A DNA stretch of 64,000 nucleotides. It comes from Diplonema papillatum (lineage: Eukaryota > Euglenozoa > Diplonemea > Diplonemida > Diplonemidae). Shown one piece after another: positions 50,715 through 60,796 of this stretch. The DNA lies in contig JAPJBO010000186.1 of assembly GCA_030068145.1 (NCBI GenBank), forward strand, positions 174,001 through 238,000, in the 5' to 3' direction. Under the pieces are notes generated by a model. The model did not search any database, was not told the origin of the DNA, and was given only the letters and a program-made list of their open reading frames with translations. Every line of letters begins with the position of its first letter. Within the stretch, counting starts at the first letter, position 1. The position numbers and the translations under genes were made by a program.

Positions 50715-52934
50715 GCAGATTTCATACTACACCTAGGCAGCGCCTTCACCGGAAGCTGTTCTCCCGCCTACAGGGATAGCGCAAGCCCCCTGGTGATCTC
50801 GCCCAAGCTCGTTTCCCCGGGTTCAGGCAGTCACTCAACATTCCCTTGCGCTAGTGCTATCAGTTACAAAGACGTGTTCTTACTTTTCCCTTTCTTCTAA
50901 GCAGCTCTCGTCAGACAATACGAAGAGCAGAAACTCCTTCTCTTCGTCGCCTGGTCTTGCGTCTTGCTGGTCCGCCCGGGCTGGTCGCTTCGCGCTTCCC
51001 CTTCGTCTTGCATCACCTCGTCTCCACTCCCTGCCACACGGACGTCTTCGGTTTGTCCGTCGCCGACGTGCGGCACCGCACCAGATCCGCCTATTCACTG
51101 GGTGGCATTGTCGTCGGGCTTCGCGGAAATCAAGGGGGCTTTGCTTCTTCATTTCCGTCGCCACAAGATGGGTCAGGCTGGTGTATGAGTTTACCTGTGG
51201 GATGGATACACGTCCTGCTCAGTACCAAACGGCACTGCGTTCTCGGACGCCGGCTTTGCAAGCGGTGCTGCAAATCGCCGTTCCCATTGAATCGCGCTAC
51301 CACCAAGTCACCGCGGGCAGCGGGAGCCTAGTTTCGTCGTCGGCCAGAAAGCTTCGCCACAAGCCTGGTTTTGCGGTCCTTGCAAAAAGAAAACGCAGAA
51401 GGATCAGAGAACAAAAGAAACGCCGTATTTCTTGTATTGTGTGGCTGCAAAACAAAGGGGCCCGCGCTTTGGGGTGCCTTGCTTGTTCATGTCTAAGACG
51501 GGTTTCAACACTACTCGGGATGCTGTCTGTACTGATACAAAGGAGGCTAGAGGGGGGGGAAGGAAACAATGCCGCAAAACGGGTCTTGTTGGTTGTTGAA
51601 CGGTTGTTTCTCCGCACGCAACCCAGATTCAGGGGCGGAAGCATGCTTTCTCCTTGGTAATTCGGGCGCGAGTGGTATCGATGTCTCTCGTCTCACCGAC
51701 TCTTACAGAGACGGCTGTGTCATGCTAGCTCTTGCTGGACTAGCGCCCGGCATTGTGCATGCGTGTCACAGCTGTCGGACGAGCTGGGCAAATATCGGCA
51801 GTACGCCAGCCATTAACCACGCGCCGGAAGCCACGTTTTGGCACGCTTTCCGCATCGTGGTGCAAATAGTGACGGCTGCGTCACAAGACAAGTTTCCTTC
51901 TCGGTGCTTCGTACTCGGCGGACCTCGAGTACTTTCTACAAATCGGGCGCGGATGCAAGAACATTTCCAGGAGTTGGGGCTTGCCTTGGAAACCGAAACA
52001 ACGTGCGAACAGCATTAACGGATCAAAGAGGATGGAGCTGATAAGGTATAGAACAGTTGTTTGAAGTAGGCTCGATAGAGCTTGTATTGTAAATTTCTAA
52101 CGCTCGCTCCTCGGAAAATAGTATTGCCCTTTCTCGCATGCACAGGGAACGCACCTCTCTGAGAGACGGGTGATTTGCTGCAGCAGCACTTTCTTTTGGT
52201 TCATGTGCAGCCGTTGTTCCGGAAAATGTTCCCTTCAGTGCAACCGTACTACCAAAGAAAAAAAGGCTAATCCGCGCAACAGCTAGGAGGGCGCGCGGGG
52301 AACGGGCAGAAAGAAGTGATGAGCCACGGTGTAAGGCTAAGCCCGTTTTTGCCAGCATAATTTGAGGTTTGGACACCTGTACGTCACACGCTGTGTGGGG
52401 TTGGTTGCCTCTTCTCTCTCACTCACGGGAAAGGTCAGCGCGGTAGCGATGACCATGAGAACAGACGCAGGTGGAGAAAGGCCCTGGGATTGCTAGGACA
52501 CGACTACCCCCGCCCCTGTCCCTCGCACTCGTTTCCCGACTCCTGGAAATACGTCCGCGTGGCCTGGTGCACGAAAGCACTCCGAACTTGACACAAATGC
52601 GCACCTGGCAGCAACTTTTTTGTTGGCTCTCCCTTGATGACATCCTCTACTGGATGCCCGGTATCTTTTGTGCCCGCTTCCATTTGCGTGGGGGGGTTCG
52701 CTATGAAACTGATTTGCCTTTTGCAAAGCAAAACGAATACAACAAAACCCGTTCAAGTAAAATCGCTGCTGACTTCCTTGGGACCTGAAGCGTATCATTG
52801 CTTAAACTCCGCTACATAGGGGGGGCTGGGCGGCGACAGGGAGTCACGATAACGTTGATTATTCTCGCAATTGGCTGGGGACCAGTTTGATATGCCAATC
52901 AAAGAGTCTCCTACCCAGACGACGGGTTGGGCTT
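50715..52934. other. Repeat fragments and weak open frames; no assignable gene
   Basis: The inverted R4 fragment is at 50825-50910 and a diverged R3 piece is at 51537-51640. A 268-codon plus-strand frame (50854-51660) crosses both repeats; its middle part reads TRWVRLVYEFTCG followed by basic sequence (AKRKRRRIREQKKRR). A second frame (51569-52018, 149 codons) reads HAFRIVVQIVTAASQDKFPS near its end. Both could contain displaced exons, but neither has a domain or reliable splice sites. The remainder up to 52934 shows nothing. Confidence 0.3.
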
Positions 52935-55271
52935 TCAGGCCGCCATTGACTGCCGTCGCTCCGTTGCGGCTTCGAGGGTCGTTCCCAGGTCGCGGAGGAC
53001 TTGCTTTCTGTAGGTGTATCGACCTACCAGCAGCTCGAACGCTGGGGAGGGTATGGTGGCTTCCACGTCTTGGCCGCAGTCGGCGCAGGTGGATTGGATG
53101 CAGCGCTCGCAGTACATGTGCCCGCAGGGCGAGCAGAGCGTCGGCCCGCGCATGATGTTGAGGCACGACAGGCAAGCGAACGACGATTCCGACGCCTCTT
53201 CGGACGTCAGCAGCTTCTGGATGGTGCGCGCAGTCGCCGACTGGATCTCTTGCAGCGCCGCCAAGGCGAGCTGCACGTCGTCCGCTTGCTTCCGGGTCGC
53301 CTGCACCGCCGCTTCGGCGCTTTCCCGCGCCGCCTCGGCCTCGGCGAGCTGCTTGCGCGTGGCGGCGACGAGGGCCGCCGCGTCTTGCTGCGAGCGCCTG
53401 GCTTCGAGCAGCGCGGCGCCCCCACCAGCGGCCTCCGCCTGCGCCGCCGCCAGCTTCTGCTGGCCCGCGTCGAACCGCGCCTTCCACGAGTCGGCGCCGG
53501 CTTCGGCGGCGCCGGCCCGGGCTTCGAGCCGCCGCGCCTCGGCCGCCGCCCGCGCGGCGGCGGCTTCCGCCGCCGCGAGCGCCTCCGAGTGCCGGGTGGC
53601 TGCCGCTTCCAGCGCGCGGGTCTGCAGGTCGGCGGCGGAGGTGAACTCGTCGATCTGCGCCCGCGCGCTTTCCAGCTGGCTGCGGAGGGTTCGGAGCTCG
53701 GCTTCGAGGGCGGGCAGCGCCGCCGCCTTCCGCTCCGCGGCCTGCACCTCGCCCCGCAGGCCCTCGACAGCGCGGGTCAGGTTGCGGATGGTCTCCGCAA
53801 GCTGCTCCCGCGCCCGCTGTTCCTCGCCCAGCGCGAGCTCCGCCCCGCGCCTCTCGCGGTCGAGCTCGTCCGCCAGCCGCCTCCGTTCCCCCTCCCACGC
53901 GGCCTTCGCGGACCGCCAGCCGGCAGCTTCGGCCTCCGCGTCCGACTTCCGGCTGCGCAGCGCGCCGTCCCCTTCCCGTGCCTTCTCCTCCGCCCGCTCC
54001 AGCGCCGCGCGCAGCGCCGCCGCCTCCGCGGAAAGCTCGTCTTTTTCGGCGAGAACCGCGTCTTTTTCGGCGAGGGCCGCGTCTCGCTCGGCCGCCGCAG
54101 CCTCCAGCGCGGAGCCCCCGGCCCGCGCCCCCTCGGCCAGCCGCGCCTGCAGCCGCGCAGCGTCTGCCTCGGCCGCCGCCGCGCGCGCCGCGGCCGCCTT
54201 CGCGCCGCCGTCGGCCTTCGCGGCGGCGGCGGCGGCTTTCCGCGCTTCGCGCTGGAGATCGGCGGAGACGCCCTGCTCCTGCTCGATTTGCTTGCGCAGA
54301 GCGAGCAGCTCCGCTTTCAGGTCGTCCACGGCGGCCTGGCCGCGCCCCCCGCGCTCCCTCGCGTCTGCGAGGGCGGAATCCCGCTGGGCGAGTTCACGGC
54401 GGAGGCCGCCAATTGCGTCGGCCGCCGCGCCGAGCAGCAGCGGGGTCGACTTCTTGTCGAGGAACTCGAGCGTGTGGCACACGCCGAGGAGGCGGCTGGA
54501 CAGCGGGAGGGCCGTTTGCAACTCGGCTGCGTCGTTGGTGTCCCGCCGGGTTCCCGGCAGCGGCACGGCGGCGTCCACCTTCCCCGCGTCCCCCGCCGCG
54601 CCGCCGCCCGCCGCGCGGAGCAGCAAGTCGTCGCGGAATACTGCGAGCTGGTCAACCAACCGCTTCAACCAGTCCTCCGCGGCATGCGCCAGCGCGCAGT
54701 GCTCACCGTGCTCCCTCTCGGCCGCCGCCGACACCCGGGCGGCCTTTTCTCGCGACTCCTCCGCCTCCTCCCGCGCGCACGCGAGGTCCCGGGACAAGGC
54801 GTCGACCCTGGCCGCGAGCGCCTCTCCGTTCGCGGTGCCGTCTGCGACTAGCTGCTCGAGGACGTCGCAGCGGTCGGAAACGGAGGTGTGGGCGGGCCGC
54901 GGGACGTAGTCCGAAGACAGGCGCTTTTTCAGCTCGGCGAGCTCCGCCTCCAACGACGCGATGCGGCCTGTGGCCTTGCGGGCGTTGCCCCGCTCGTCGC
55001 TGTACATCGACGAGAGCGACTCGAAGTTGCGCTGCACGCTGTTGATGGCGTCTGTTCTGTTTTCGAGCTCCGAGCGCTGCTCGTCGAGCTTCTTCTTCAG
55101 CAGCCCGACGTACTGCTCGGTGGTGCCCGCGACCGGGACGCCGCCGGCGGCGGTCTGCCGCATCGTCGCGCTTCTCGGGTGCAGGTCTTCCGCGGGGGGG
55201 AACACCTTCGACGGCGGCAGCGGCTGCTGCCGCGCCCGGCTTGCGATCAGGTCCTTCACTGCCCGGGACAT
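52935..55271 (-). CDS. Coiled-coil protein with C-terminal RING finger (putative E3 ubiquitin ligase)
   Basis: This ATG-started frame of 778 residues has very G/C-rich third positions. Residues of about 65-690 form an almost uninterrupted Ala/Glu/Arg/Leu-rich coiled coil, with one less regular stretch at about 215-275. The C-terminus carries a C3HC4 RING finger at about 700-733: CLSC, then CSPCGHMYCERC, then CADC, with all eight ligands present. RING proteins of this kind are usually E3 ubiquitin ligases, the coiled coil giving oligomerisation. The layout (long coiled coil, C-terminal RING) recalls Bre1/RNF20 or TRIM-like proteins, but I cannot assign orthology. There is no signal peptide or membrane span. 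Truncated copies of the 5' coding end and upstream DNA follow at 55.5-56.2 kb. The 616- and 631-codon plus-strand frames over the same DNA are shadows. Confidence 0.85.
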   Translation of the reverse strand: MSRAVKDLIASRARQQPLPPSKVFPPAEDLHPRSATMRQTAAGGVPVAGTTEQYVGLLKKKLDEQRSELENRTDAINSVQRNFESLSSMYSDERGNARKATGRIASLEAELAELKKRLSSDYVPRPAHTSVSDRCDVLEQLVADGTANGEALAARVDALSRDLACAREEAEESREKAARVSAAAEREHGEHCALAHAAEDWLKRLVDQLAVFRDDLLLRAAGGGAAGDAGKVDAAVPLPGTRRDTNDAAELQTALPLSSRLLGVCHTLEFLDKKSTPLLLGAAADAIGGLRRELAQRDSALADARERGGRGQAAVDDLKAELLALRKQIEQEQGVSADLQREARKAAAAAAKADGGAKAAAARAAAAEADAARLQARLAEGARAGGSALEAAAAERDAALAEKDAVLAEKDELSAEAAALRAALERAEEKAREGDGALRSRKSDAEAEAAGWRSAKAAWEGERRRLADELDRERRGAELALGEEQRAREQLAETIRNLTRAVEGLRGEVQAAERKAAALPALEAELRTLRSQLESARAQIDEFTSAADLQTRALEAAATRHSEALAAAEAAAARAAAEARRLEARAGAAEAGADSWKARFDAGQQKLAAAQAEAAGGGAALLEARRSQQDAAALVAATRKQLAEAEAARESAEAAVQATRKQADDVQLALAALQEIQSATARTIQKLLTSEEASESSFACLSCLNIMRGPTLCSPCGHMYCERCIQSTCADCGQDVEATIPSPAFELLVGRYTYRKQVLRDLGTTLEAATERRQSMAA

Positions 55272-55354
55272 CCTATGCTTGTCTCCCCCGCCGCCCCTCC
55301 CAGGGGGTGGGGTGTGTGTCTATGGGGATGTTTTGGTGTGTGAGGGTTTCTCTC

Positions 55355-56200
55355 GATGACTTTCGGATGCACCAAGTGCGGAAACGGTCCGGTGCATGGG
55401 GGGCAACATGATGAAATTCCCAAACAAAATCGTGCGCCTCTACGGTGCACTAGTAAATGGGCCACTAGTCATTTTTACTGGTGGAAATGTGCTTGGGCAG
55501 TGTCGCTATTTCAAATGACTGCAGAGCGACTCGAAGCTGCGCTGGGCGCTGTTGATGGCGTCTGTTCAGCTCCGAGCGCTGCTCGTCGAGCTTCTACTTC
55601 AGCTGCCCGACGTTCTGCTCGGTGGTGCCCGCGACCGGGACGCCGCCGGCGGCGGTCCTCCACTGCCCGGGACATCCTATGCTTGTCCCCCCCGCCGCCC
55701 CTCCCAGGGGGTGGGGGGTGTGTCTATGGGGATGTTTTGTTGTGTGAGGGTTTCTCTCGACGACTTTCGGATGCACGACGTGCGGAGAAGGTCGGTTCGA
55801 GGGAAGACTGGCATTAGTTTCCCAAATAAGATTGTGTGCCACGCTGCACTAGTAAAGGTGCTTTTTTGACAGGGTTGAACGCTTCCACGGTGCACCAGCA
55901 AAAGGGAAAAGAATGGTTTGGCTAGTCATTTTACTGGTGAAAAAGCTTGACTGACGAGGTCGCTAGTAAAATTGACTGTAGAGCGACTCGAAGTTGCGCT
56001 GCACGGGGTGTGAATCATGCACGACGTGCGTTTAAGCCAAACTTTGAGTGCGTGAGCCTCCGAAGAAAGGTCCATCACACTAGTTCCAAGCTACTTAGCT
56101 CGGGTCTCTGGGTCGCGTCCCCTCCTTCTCTTGGTCGCCTGATCTTGCGTCATGCACGACGTGCGGAAACGGTGTGGCGCTGCAAGCAGCCTTCCTGATA
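55355..56200 (-). repeat. Partial copies of the 5' end and flank of the RING gene; ACTAGT array pieces
   Basis: DNA at about 55520-55800 repeats, with small deletions, codons about 40-85 of the RING gene, then jumps to its start (CCCGGGACATCCTATGCTTG) and upstream flank (GGGGTGTGTCTATGGGGATG and GTGAGGGTTTCTCTCGA). A third short piece with GAGCGACTCGAAGTTGCGCT is near 55983. A flank motif (TGCACGACGTGCGGA type) recurs near 55775 and 56155. Pieces of the foldback-type ACTAGT array (GCACTAGTAAA, CTAGTCATTTTACT) are interspersed at 55445-55485 and 55845-55975. Some recur with sense only in non-coding context. Confidence 0.7.
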
Positions 56201-56284
56201 CTGAAGATCTGCCATGTGGATTGGGTCGTTTTTAGAGTTAGGTTCGCTTGATGGTTTCGGCCATTCTTTTAACGAAGTCTAAAG

Positions 56285-56520
56285 ACTATTAGAGGTGCCG
56301 GAATCAGTATTCTTGGTCTGGTGATCTTCGACAGTTCGTGCTCGCATGGATTGGGTCATTCTTTGGTGATGTCTCTCACGGGTTCTAAGAGGTGTCGGAA
56401 TCAGTATTCTTGGTCTGGTGATCTTCGACAGTTCGTGCTCGTATGGATTGGGCGATTATTAGGTGATGTCGGCACTTCTTCGCACGGGTCGTAAGAGGTG
56501 CCGTAATCAGTCTTTCTGGC
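56285..56520 (+). repeat. Three tandem units of about 100 bp
   Basis: GAGGTGCCGGAATCAGTATT followed by CTTGGTCTGGTGATCTTCGA and ATGGATTGGG recurs at about 56293 and 56389, and a shorter, diverged unit begins at about 56495. It has no coding character. Confidence 0.7.
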
Positions 56521-57307
56521 GACCTTTGGCATTGCTCATGCTCGCGACGGCCGCAAAGGACGCTCAAGAAAAGGAGGAAACAGGAACGGGCGAAGCGAGC
56601 TTCAAAACAGTTCATCTCCCTTTGTCCACCACCGCCGAATGGCAGCAAGTGTCCAGCTGCGCCGGAGGTTTGTTTGAGTTCTGTTTTTTTAGTAGTACTT
56701 GTTATACTGAAGGGAACACTTCCGGCACACGTCTGCACATACTGTATTATTATATATACAGTACTGAGAACGAAACACAAACGAACTCGTGCTACCACAG
56801 GAAAACCCCCTGTGTACGCAAAGAACAAGAACCCCATTTATTTGAGTGTTGAAACATCACTTGCTGCGGATGTGCTCTTGTTACTCATTTGCGAGACCTG
56901 CCCCGGAAGTGTTCTATTTTTTCCTGTCAAGTCTCCCAGGATGTTAGCTCAGGGGTTCCTGAGGTTTGCAGCTCTTGACAAAGATAGAGAGAGAGAGAGA
57001 GAGAGAGACGAGTTAGAGTGCAGGGACCATCTCTCCGAGGAGTATCCGGTCACAAAGATAGATGGAAAAAAGAAGGTGCTTATTCTTCGCTTTTTCTCAC
57101 GAACGGGGGTCGGTCCTGCTTTTGGCTTTGTAGGTTCTCCCAACTCCCCAATTCGTGGTTAGCACAAACTCAAGAGGTCTAGTCAACTGTTCCCTGCAGT
57201 ATTGGCATACTTTCAAAAAAGAAAACGCTGTTCTTCTTCCTTTTTTCAGAGTTAAAGTATTTTCCCCTCCAGTTTCGCACGACGTCGATCTAAATCCGTG
57301 CAACGTA
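56521..57307. other. No gene recognised; (GA)n microsatellite
   Basis: A (GA) microsatellite lies at about 56984-57008. Frames of 150-160 codons overlap it without coding bias. A short T-rich tract is present at 57230-57250. Confidence 0.35.
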
Positions 57308-57458
57308 CACGGTGAGGTCCAGCCTCAGAAGCTGGGGGGTTAAAGAGGGCACGCCCCTAAGAGGGTGTGCTACAACCAAAACGCATGTAAGTCCACACCC
57401 GCCAAGCGGGTGTGACACCTACTTTTTGACTCCAGCTTCTGAGGCTGGACTCACCGTG
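57308..57458. mobile_element. MITE with CACGGTGAG ends, copy 1
   Basis: About 150 bp is bounded by inverted repeats of CACGGTGAGGTCCAGCCTCA continuing GAAGCTGG (one base is missing on the right side). The interior contains a GGCACGCCCCTAAGAGGGTG-type hairpin and CACACCCGCCAAGCGGGTGTG. It has no coding capacity. Related copies are at 58133-58262 and 62632-62782. Confidence 0.7.
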
Positions 57459-58132
57459 GAAACAAATCCACTACAAGTCTTCCATCCCGCCGACAGGACA
57501 TGCACGACTGCTTCGGTTAGAGTCCTGGTGCTGGCCGGTAGGGATGTATCTTGGAAAACGACTTCTTACAGCAGTGGACGACGACGGCGTCTGATCATCT
57601 TGGATCCCCACACTCTCGTTCTTGATTAATGAAGACATTCTTGTCGAATGCTTTCGCAGAAGTTCGTCTTCCTACGATCTAAGAATTTCACCTCTGACGT
57701 AGGAGTACGTACGACCCCGGCAGTCTCTATAGATCCCGCGCAACGAGGCCTTAGACGAAACTCAAAAGAGAACCGCTAAGAACTTCGTTTTGAGTATTCC
57801 TTCTCGGGTTAAGAGACCAACTAAAAAGAGTCGAGAGAATCGATCCCTTGTTATTCCATGCTTTGTGCCTGATGCGCGGGCGCGTTTGTTTGTGCGCACT
57901 TCCTTCAAACCTGGTTTTGTTCATCTAACGGGAGTGAGGATAGTAGGCTGCCAACGATCGGTTTTTGTTCGTTGACAAATCGCATTTGTTAGACACAAAT
58001 GATCCCCCCAGCTGTGCGGTGGCCCACCCCCAAACTTTGGCAGACCGGCATATTTGGTGTCGCCTGTCGCATCACTAAGGCACGCTTTATCGGCGGGCAC
58101 CTGCTTTGGGCATCCTGGCTGCACACGGTGAG
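57459..58132. other. No gene recognised
   Basis: A short plus-strand run at about 57480-57629 (ASVRVLVLAGRDVSWKTTSY) reads somewhat like protein but lacks context. No repeats were matched. Confidence 0.25.
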
Positions 58133-58262
58133 TGCAGCCTCAGTAACTGGAGCTGTGCCACACGCGTTTAACGGGTGCGCATTTCAACGCGTTTTGAGTG
58201 CAGCCCAGCCGCTTTGTGCCGCGTCACCCTCTTTAACAGCTTCTGAGGCTGGACACCACCAT
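58133..58262. mobile_element. MITE with CACGGTGAG ends, copy 2 (diverged)
   Basis: The left end reads CACGGTGAGTGCAGCCTCAG and the right end has CAGCTTCTGAGGCTGGACAC, corresponding to the ends of the 57308-57458 element. The internal part is diverged and forms imperfect hairpins. Confidence 0.55.
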
Positions 58263-58306
58263 GTGTACAGTAGCATCGGTAGGTAACTACCCAGGAGGGT
58301 TGCACT

Positions 58307-58643
58307 TTCTTCATGTAGTGGGGTGTCAGGGTACCAGGGAAAGCCTGCTACACGGGAGCCAAGCTTCACGTGTTCGGCGGTACTGCAGAGCCACGGGCCT
58401 ACGGGTCAAGTGGCTACCGATTTCCCAAACTAAAGCATCAAGGCGTGGCGCACCTTGGGGCTTGGCGCTTGCGCTGAACATAAGCTCGTCGAGACGTCAG
58501 CCACAGGGCAGAGCGGACGGGGTTGTGGCACTGTGCTGCCTCCGACTCAAGCTTTGCAAGCTGTGTGGTTGACCGTCACGTTCCTGGACCCGGAGCGGCC
58601 TTTTTCTTTTTCTTCTTCTTCTTCTTCATGTAGTGGGGTGTCA
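58307..58643 (+). mobile_element. Retroposon R2, copy 2, with 22-bp target-site duplication
   Basis: The body (58329-58621) begins GGGTACCAGGGAAAGCCTGC and ends in a pyrimidine-rich tail (TTTTTCTTTTTCTTCTTC). It is flanked by a perfect 22-bp direct repeat, 58307-58328 and 58622-58643 (TTCTTCATGTAGTGGGG continuing TGTCA). A 3' simple-sequence tail plus a long target-site duplication is the signature of LINE-mobilised retroposition. The related copy at 13915-14235 is inverted. The source RNA is not recognised. Confidence 0.8.
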
Positions 58644-59110
58644 TGCCGATGTGTGCATACCGCCGCCGCGAAGCCAACATTTCACCAGCCGGCAGCAACA
58701 AACACAGAAAACTGCGCAATCGTACTCACTCAGAAAGAATCTGTCAAGAAATCCGGGGTGCTTCTGAGCCTCGACTCTCTCACTCGGCTCAACCCCCGCG
58801 GCTGCCCCAAATTTCTGCCAGCCAGCCCACCATGCCCAGCGGCGACCCACCGATGCCCAGCCCAGCCCCTGACCGCCAGCCAGCTTCCTGGCACAGCGGC
58901 CTAACCCACGCCTCCACTGGACCTCACGACTTTTTTCATCGAAGGTCGTTTTGCACTTCTATTTTTTTTACTCTTTGAGCCGCCCGGATTTCCAAATTCC
59001 GTCAGCTGACGGAATTTGGAATGGGAAGCTGATGCCTGCTCTTTTTTTTGTTCTTGGTTGGTTTTCTTTTTCTTATAGCATCGTATGGCAAAACTGACGA
59101 CAGTTCAGCA
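58644..59110. other. No gene recognised; 32-bp perfect palindrome
   Basis: A perfect palindrome of 32 bp lies at 58990-59021 (TTCCAAATTCCGTCAG and its complement). A Pro/Ser-rich plus-strand frame at 58640-58978 (PAPDRQPASWHSGLTHASTG) has an unconvincing composition. T-runs lie near 58963 and 59043. Confidence 0.4.
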
Positions 59111-59345
59111 CGAAATACTCGAGGGGCTGCCTTGTGCTTACTTCGAAGGAGGCTAGAGGGGGAGAAACAATACAGCTACAAATGGGTCTTTTTTGTTGAA
59201 CGCTTACGCCCGCCACTAACCCCAGATTTACCTGTGTTTCGTGTGGGCTACAGCACATTTACCTCCTTGGATCTTTTGCAGCTGGCAGCCTCCTCAAGTA
59301 TTTCCTACAAAGCAGGTGCGTATACAACAAAAAAAAGGAGACGGG
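59111..59345. repeat. Dispersed repeat R3, copy 3
   Basis: This is the most complete copy together with 21619-21845: ATACTCGAGGGGCTGCCTTG, GAAGGAGGCTAGAGGGGGAG, CGCCCGCCACTAACC, GTGTGGGCTACAGC and TCCTCAAGTATTTCCTACAA occur in the same order and orientation. Confidence 0.65.
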
Positions 59346-59708
59346 GGTGCAGAGCGTGATTGTGCGATGTGAGCGAGGTGGAGTGTGTGATTCGTGAAAG
59401 GTGGATGAAGGAAACGAGAACCGCAGAACACTAGTGCGGGGCCCATTGGCTAGTCTGCCAACGAATCCCGAGAATGCCACAAGAGTGGGGGGAAATCTTA
59501 GTTTAATGTGTAGGCGGAGCGCTGCCTCTCATGCATGGTTGATGCTAGCAGTAGTTGTCTAGAAAAGGGATGCAAAAATAGCAAAGGTAAAAAGGGGAGT
59601 GTACGGCTCCCAAAGTGAAGTATGAACCCTTGGGGGACCGGCCTCCTGCATTTTTCCCCCCGCGGTGTTGTGTGCACCTCGTTCTTAGTCTCAGGTTTCG
59701 CTCTTTAA

Positions 59709-60167
59709 CGCAGACCGGGGAACCTGGAACGTGTTTACGTAAGAGCCCTCCCTCCGACTGTAGTGGTTGAGGAAGGTGAGACTGCTACATTGGTCCCGCA
59801 CGAGACTCGGGTGCGTGCTTCGTGTGGGGCAGGTGGGCCTGTGACCCGCTTTGAGGACTCTGGAGACCGGCATGTGCCGTTTAAGGGATACATGTCGGCT
59901 TCCTGCTCACGAGGACCTGGTGGCACCTCTTTCACAGTAAACGTGCGCTTGAGGACCCGGGCGTTTGGGACCATCGTCAAAAGGGTTCCTTGCGCGCAGC
60001 CGGGAACACGCAGCATCGCGGGATTTTACCAGAGGCTTTCCGAGCAGCGGACTGCAAGAACATGCTTGGAATGGTGTTTTGGGGTTGCCCGCCGTGTCCG
60101 AATTGCACAGTCCGGGCCGCTAAACCATGGGCACATCCATGAGGTGACTTCCCTGCGCGGTGCGTGA
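59709..60167 (+). CDS. Possible exon of a beta-rich protein
   Basis: A 152-codon frame opens after TAA and reads RVYVRALPPTVVVEEGETAT, then VPHETRVRASCGAGGPVTRF and GGTSFTVNVRLRTRAFGTIV. Alternating hydrophobic residues suggest beta strands. The last third (after about 60040) looks less protein-like. There is no clear start codon or splice site. The 3' part resembles 10555-10600 (GCTTGGAATAGTG / GCTTGGAATGGTG), so a dispersed repeat overlaps it. Confidence 0.33.
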   Translation, partial: RRPGNLERVYVRALPPTVVVEEGETATLVPHETRVRASCGAGGPVTRFEDSGDRHVPFKGYMSASCSRGPGGTSFTVNVRLRTRAFGTIVKRVPCAQPGTRSIAGFYQRLSEQRTARTCLEWCFGVARRVRIAQSGPLNHGHIHEVTSLRGA

Positions 60168-60541
60168 GAGGCAGAAGGCGGTTGAGGTTGGAATGCAAAG
60201 AATCTGTGGCGATAATCTGCATCGCCGGCGGTACGGTTATATCTCTCCGCATGTGATGTGTCATGATTTCGCCTCTTGAGCTCGTCTTGATCGTCGCGCT
60301 CAGGCACGCGTTCGGTGCTTCGCTTCTTCTTCGGTTGCTCTTCCAGGTTCATCGGTTGCGCGTCGATTTCTGCTTCTTCACGGTGCTTGGGCGATGGTCT
60401 TGTTGCCTTCTGCAGGCGTCTGCCCGCTCGGCTTCGCGGAGAGGCAGAAGAAGGCGTGAGTCTAGATCGTCAGGTGGCTGCGAAGCTCGTCACAGCCTGA
60501 ACTACCCATGCTACGACAAGACAGACAACGCCCTTTAGGAA
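60168..60541. other. No gene recognised
   Basis: Nothing supportable. A short motif near 60472-60520 (GTCAGGTGGCTGCGAAGCTC) resembles 15393-15425 and 10727-10790, another hint of old dispersed repeats. Confidence 0.3.
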
Positions 60542-60625
60542 GGGGGGGGGGGGGGGGGGGGGGGGCAGTGCTGATACTAAGCCTGAGACCCAAAACGAAG
60601 TTGCTAACCCTGGGGGGGGTGGGTA

Positions 60626-60654
<29 letters not shown>
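60542..60654 (+). repeat. G-run and C-run pair
   Basis: A run of about 24 G (60542-60565) is followed 60 bp later by a run of about 29 C (60626-60654). The pair could form a G/C hairpin, and each strand carries a quadruplex-capable run. It lies about 140 bp upstream of the zinc-finger gene. Confidence 0.75.
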
Positions 60655-60657
<3 letters not shown>

Positions 60658-60796
60658 TGGTGCAACCCACTGTGTGACTCGGGTTCGGATCGAAAAGATC
60701 ACCGGAGATCACTTTGACCGATGGCAGAGGCTTGACGGGTGTGGTGGAAGAGGCCACCGCTGCGCAGTATGCACCGTTCCAACAAGCGAATGGAGC

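Noticed and set aside
53001-55045. Plus-strand frames of 616, 631 and 355 codons
   Set aside because: They are antisense shadows of the G/C-rich coiled-coil RING gene, whose RING ligands and start are clear on the minus strand.
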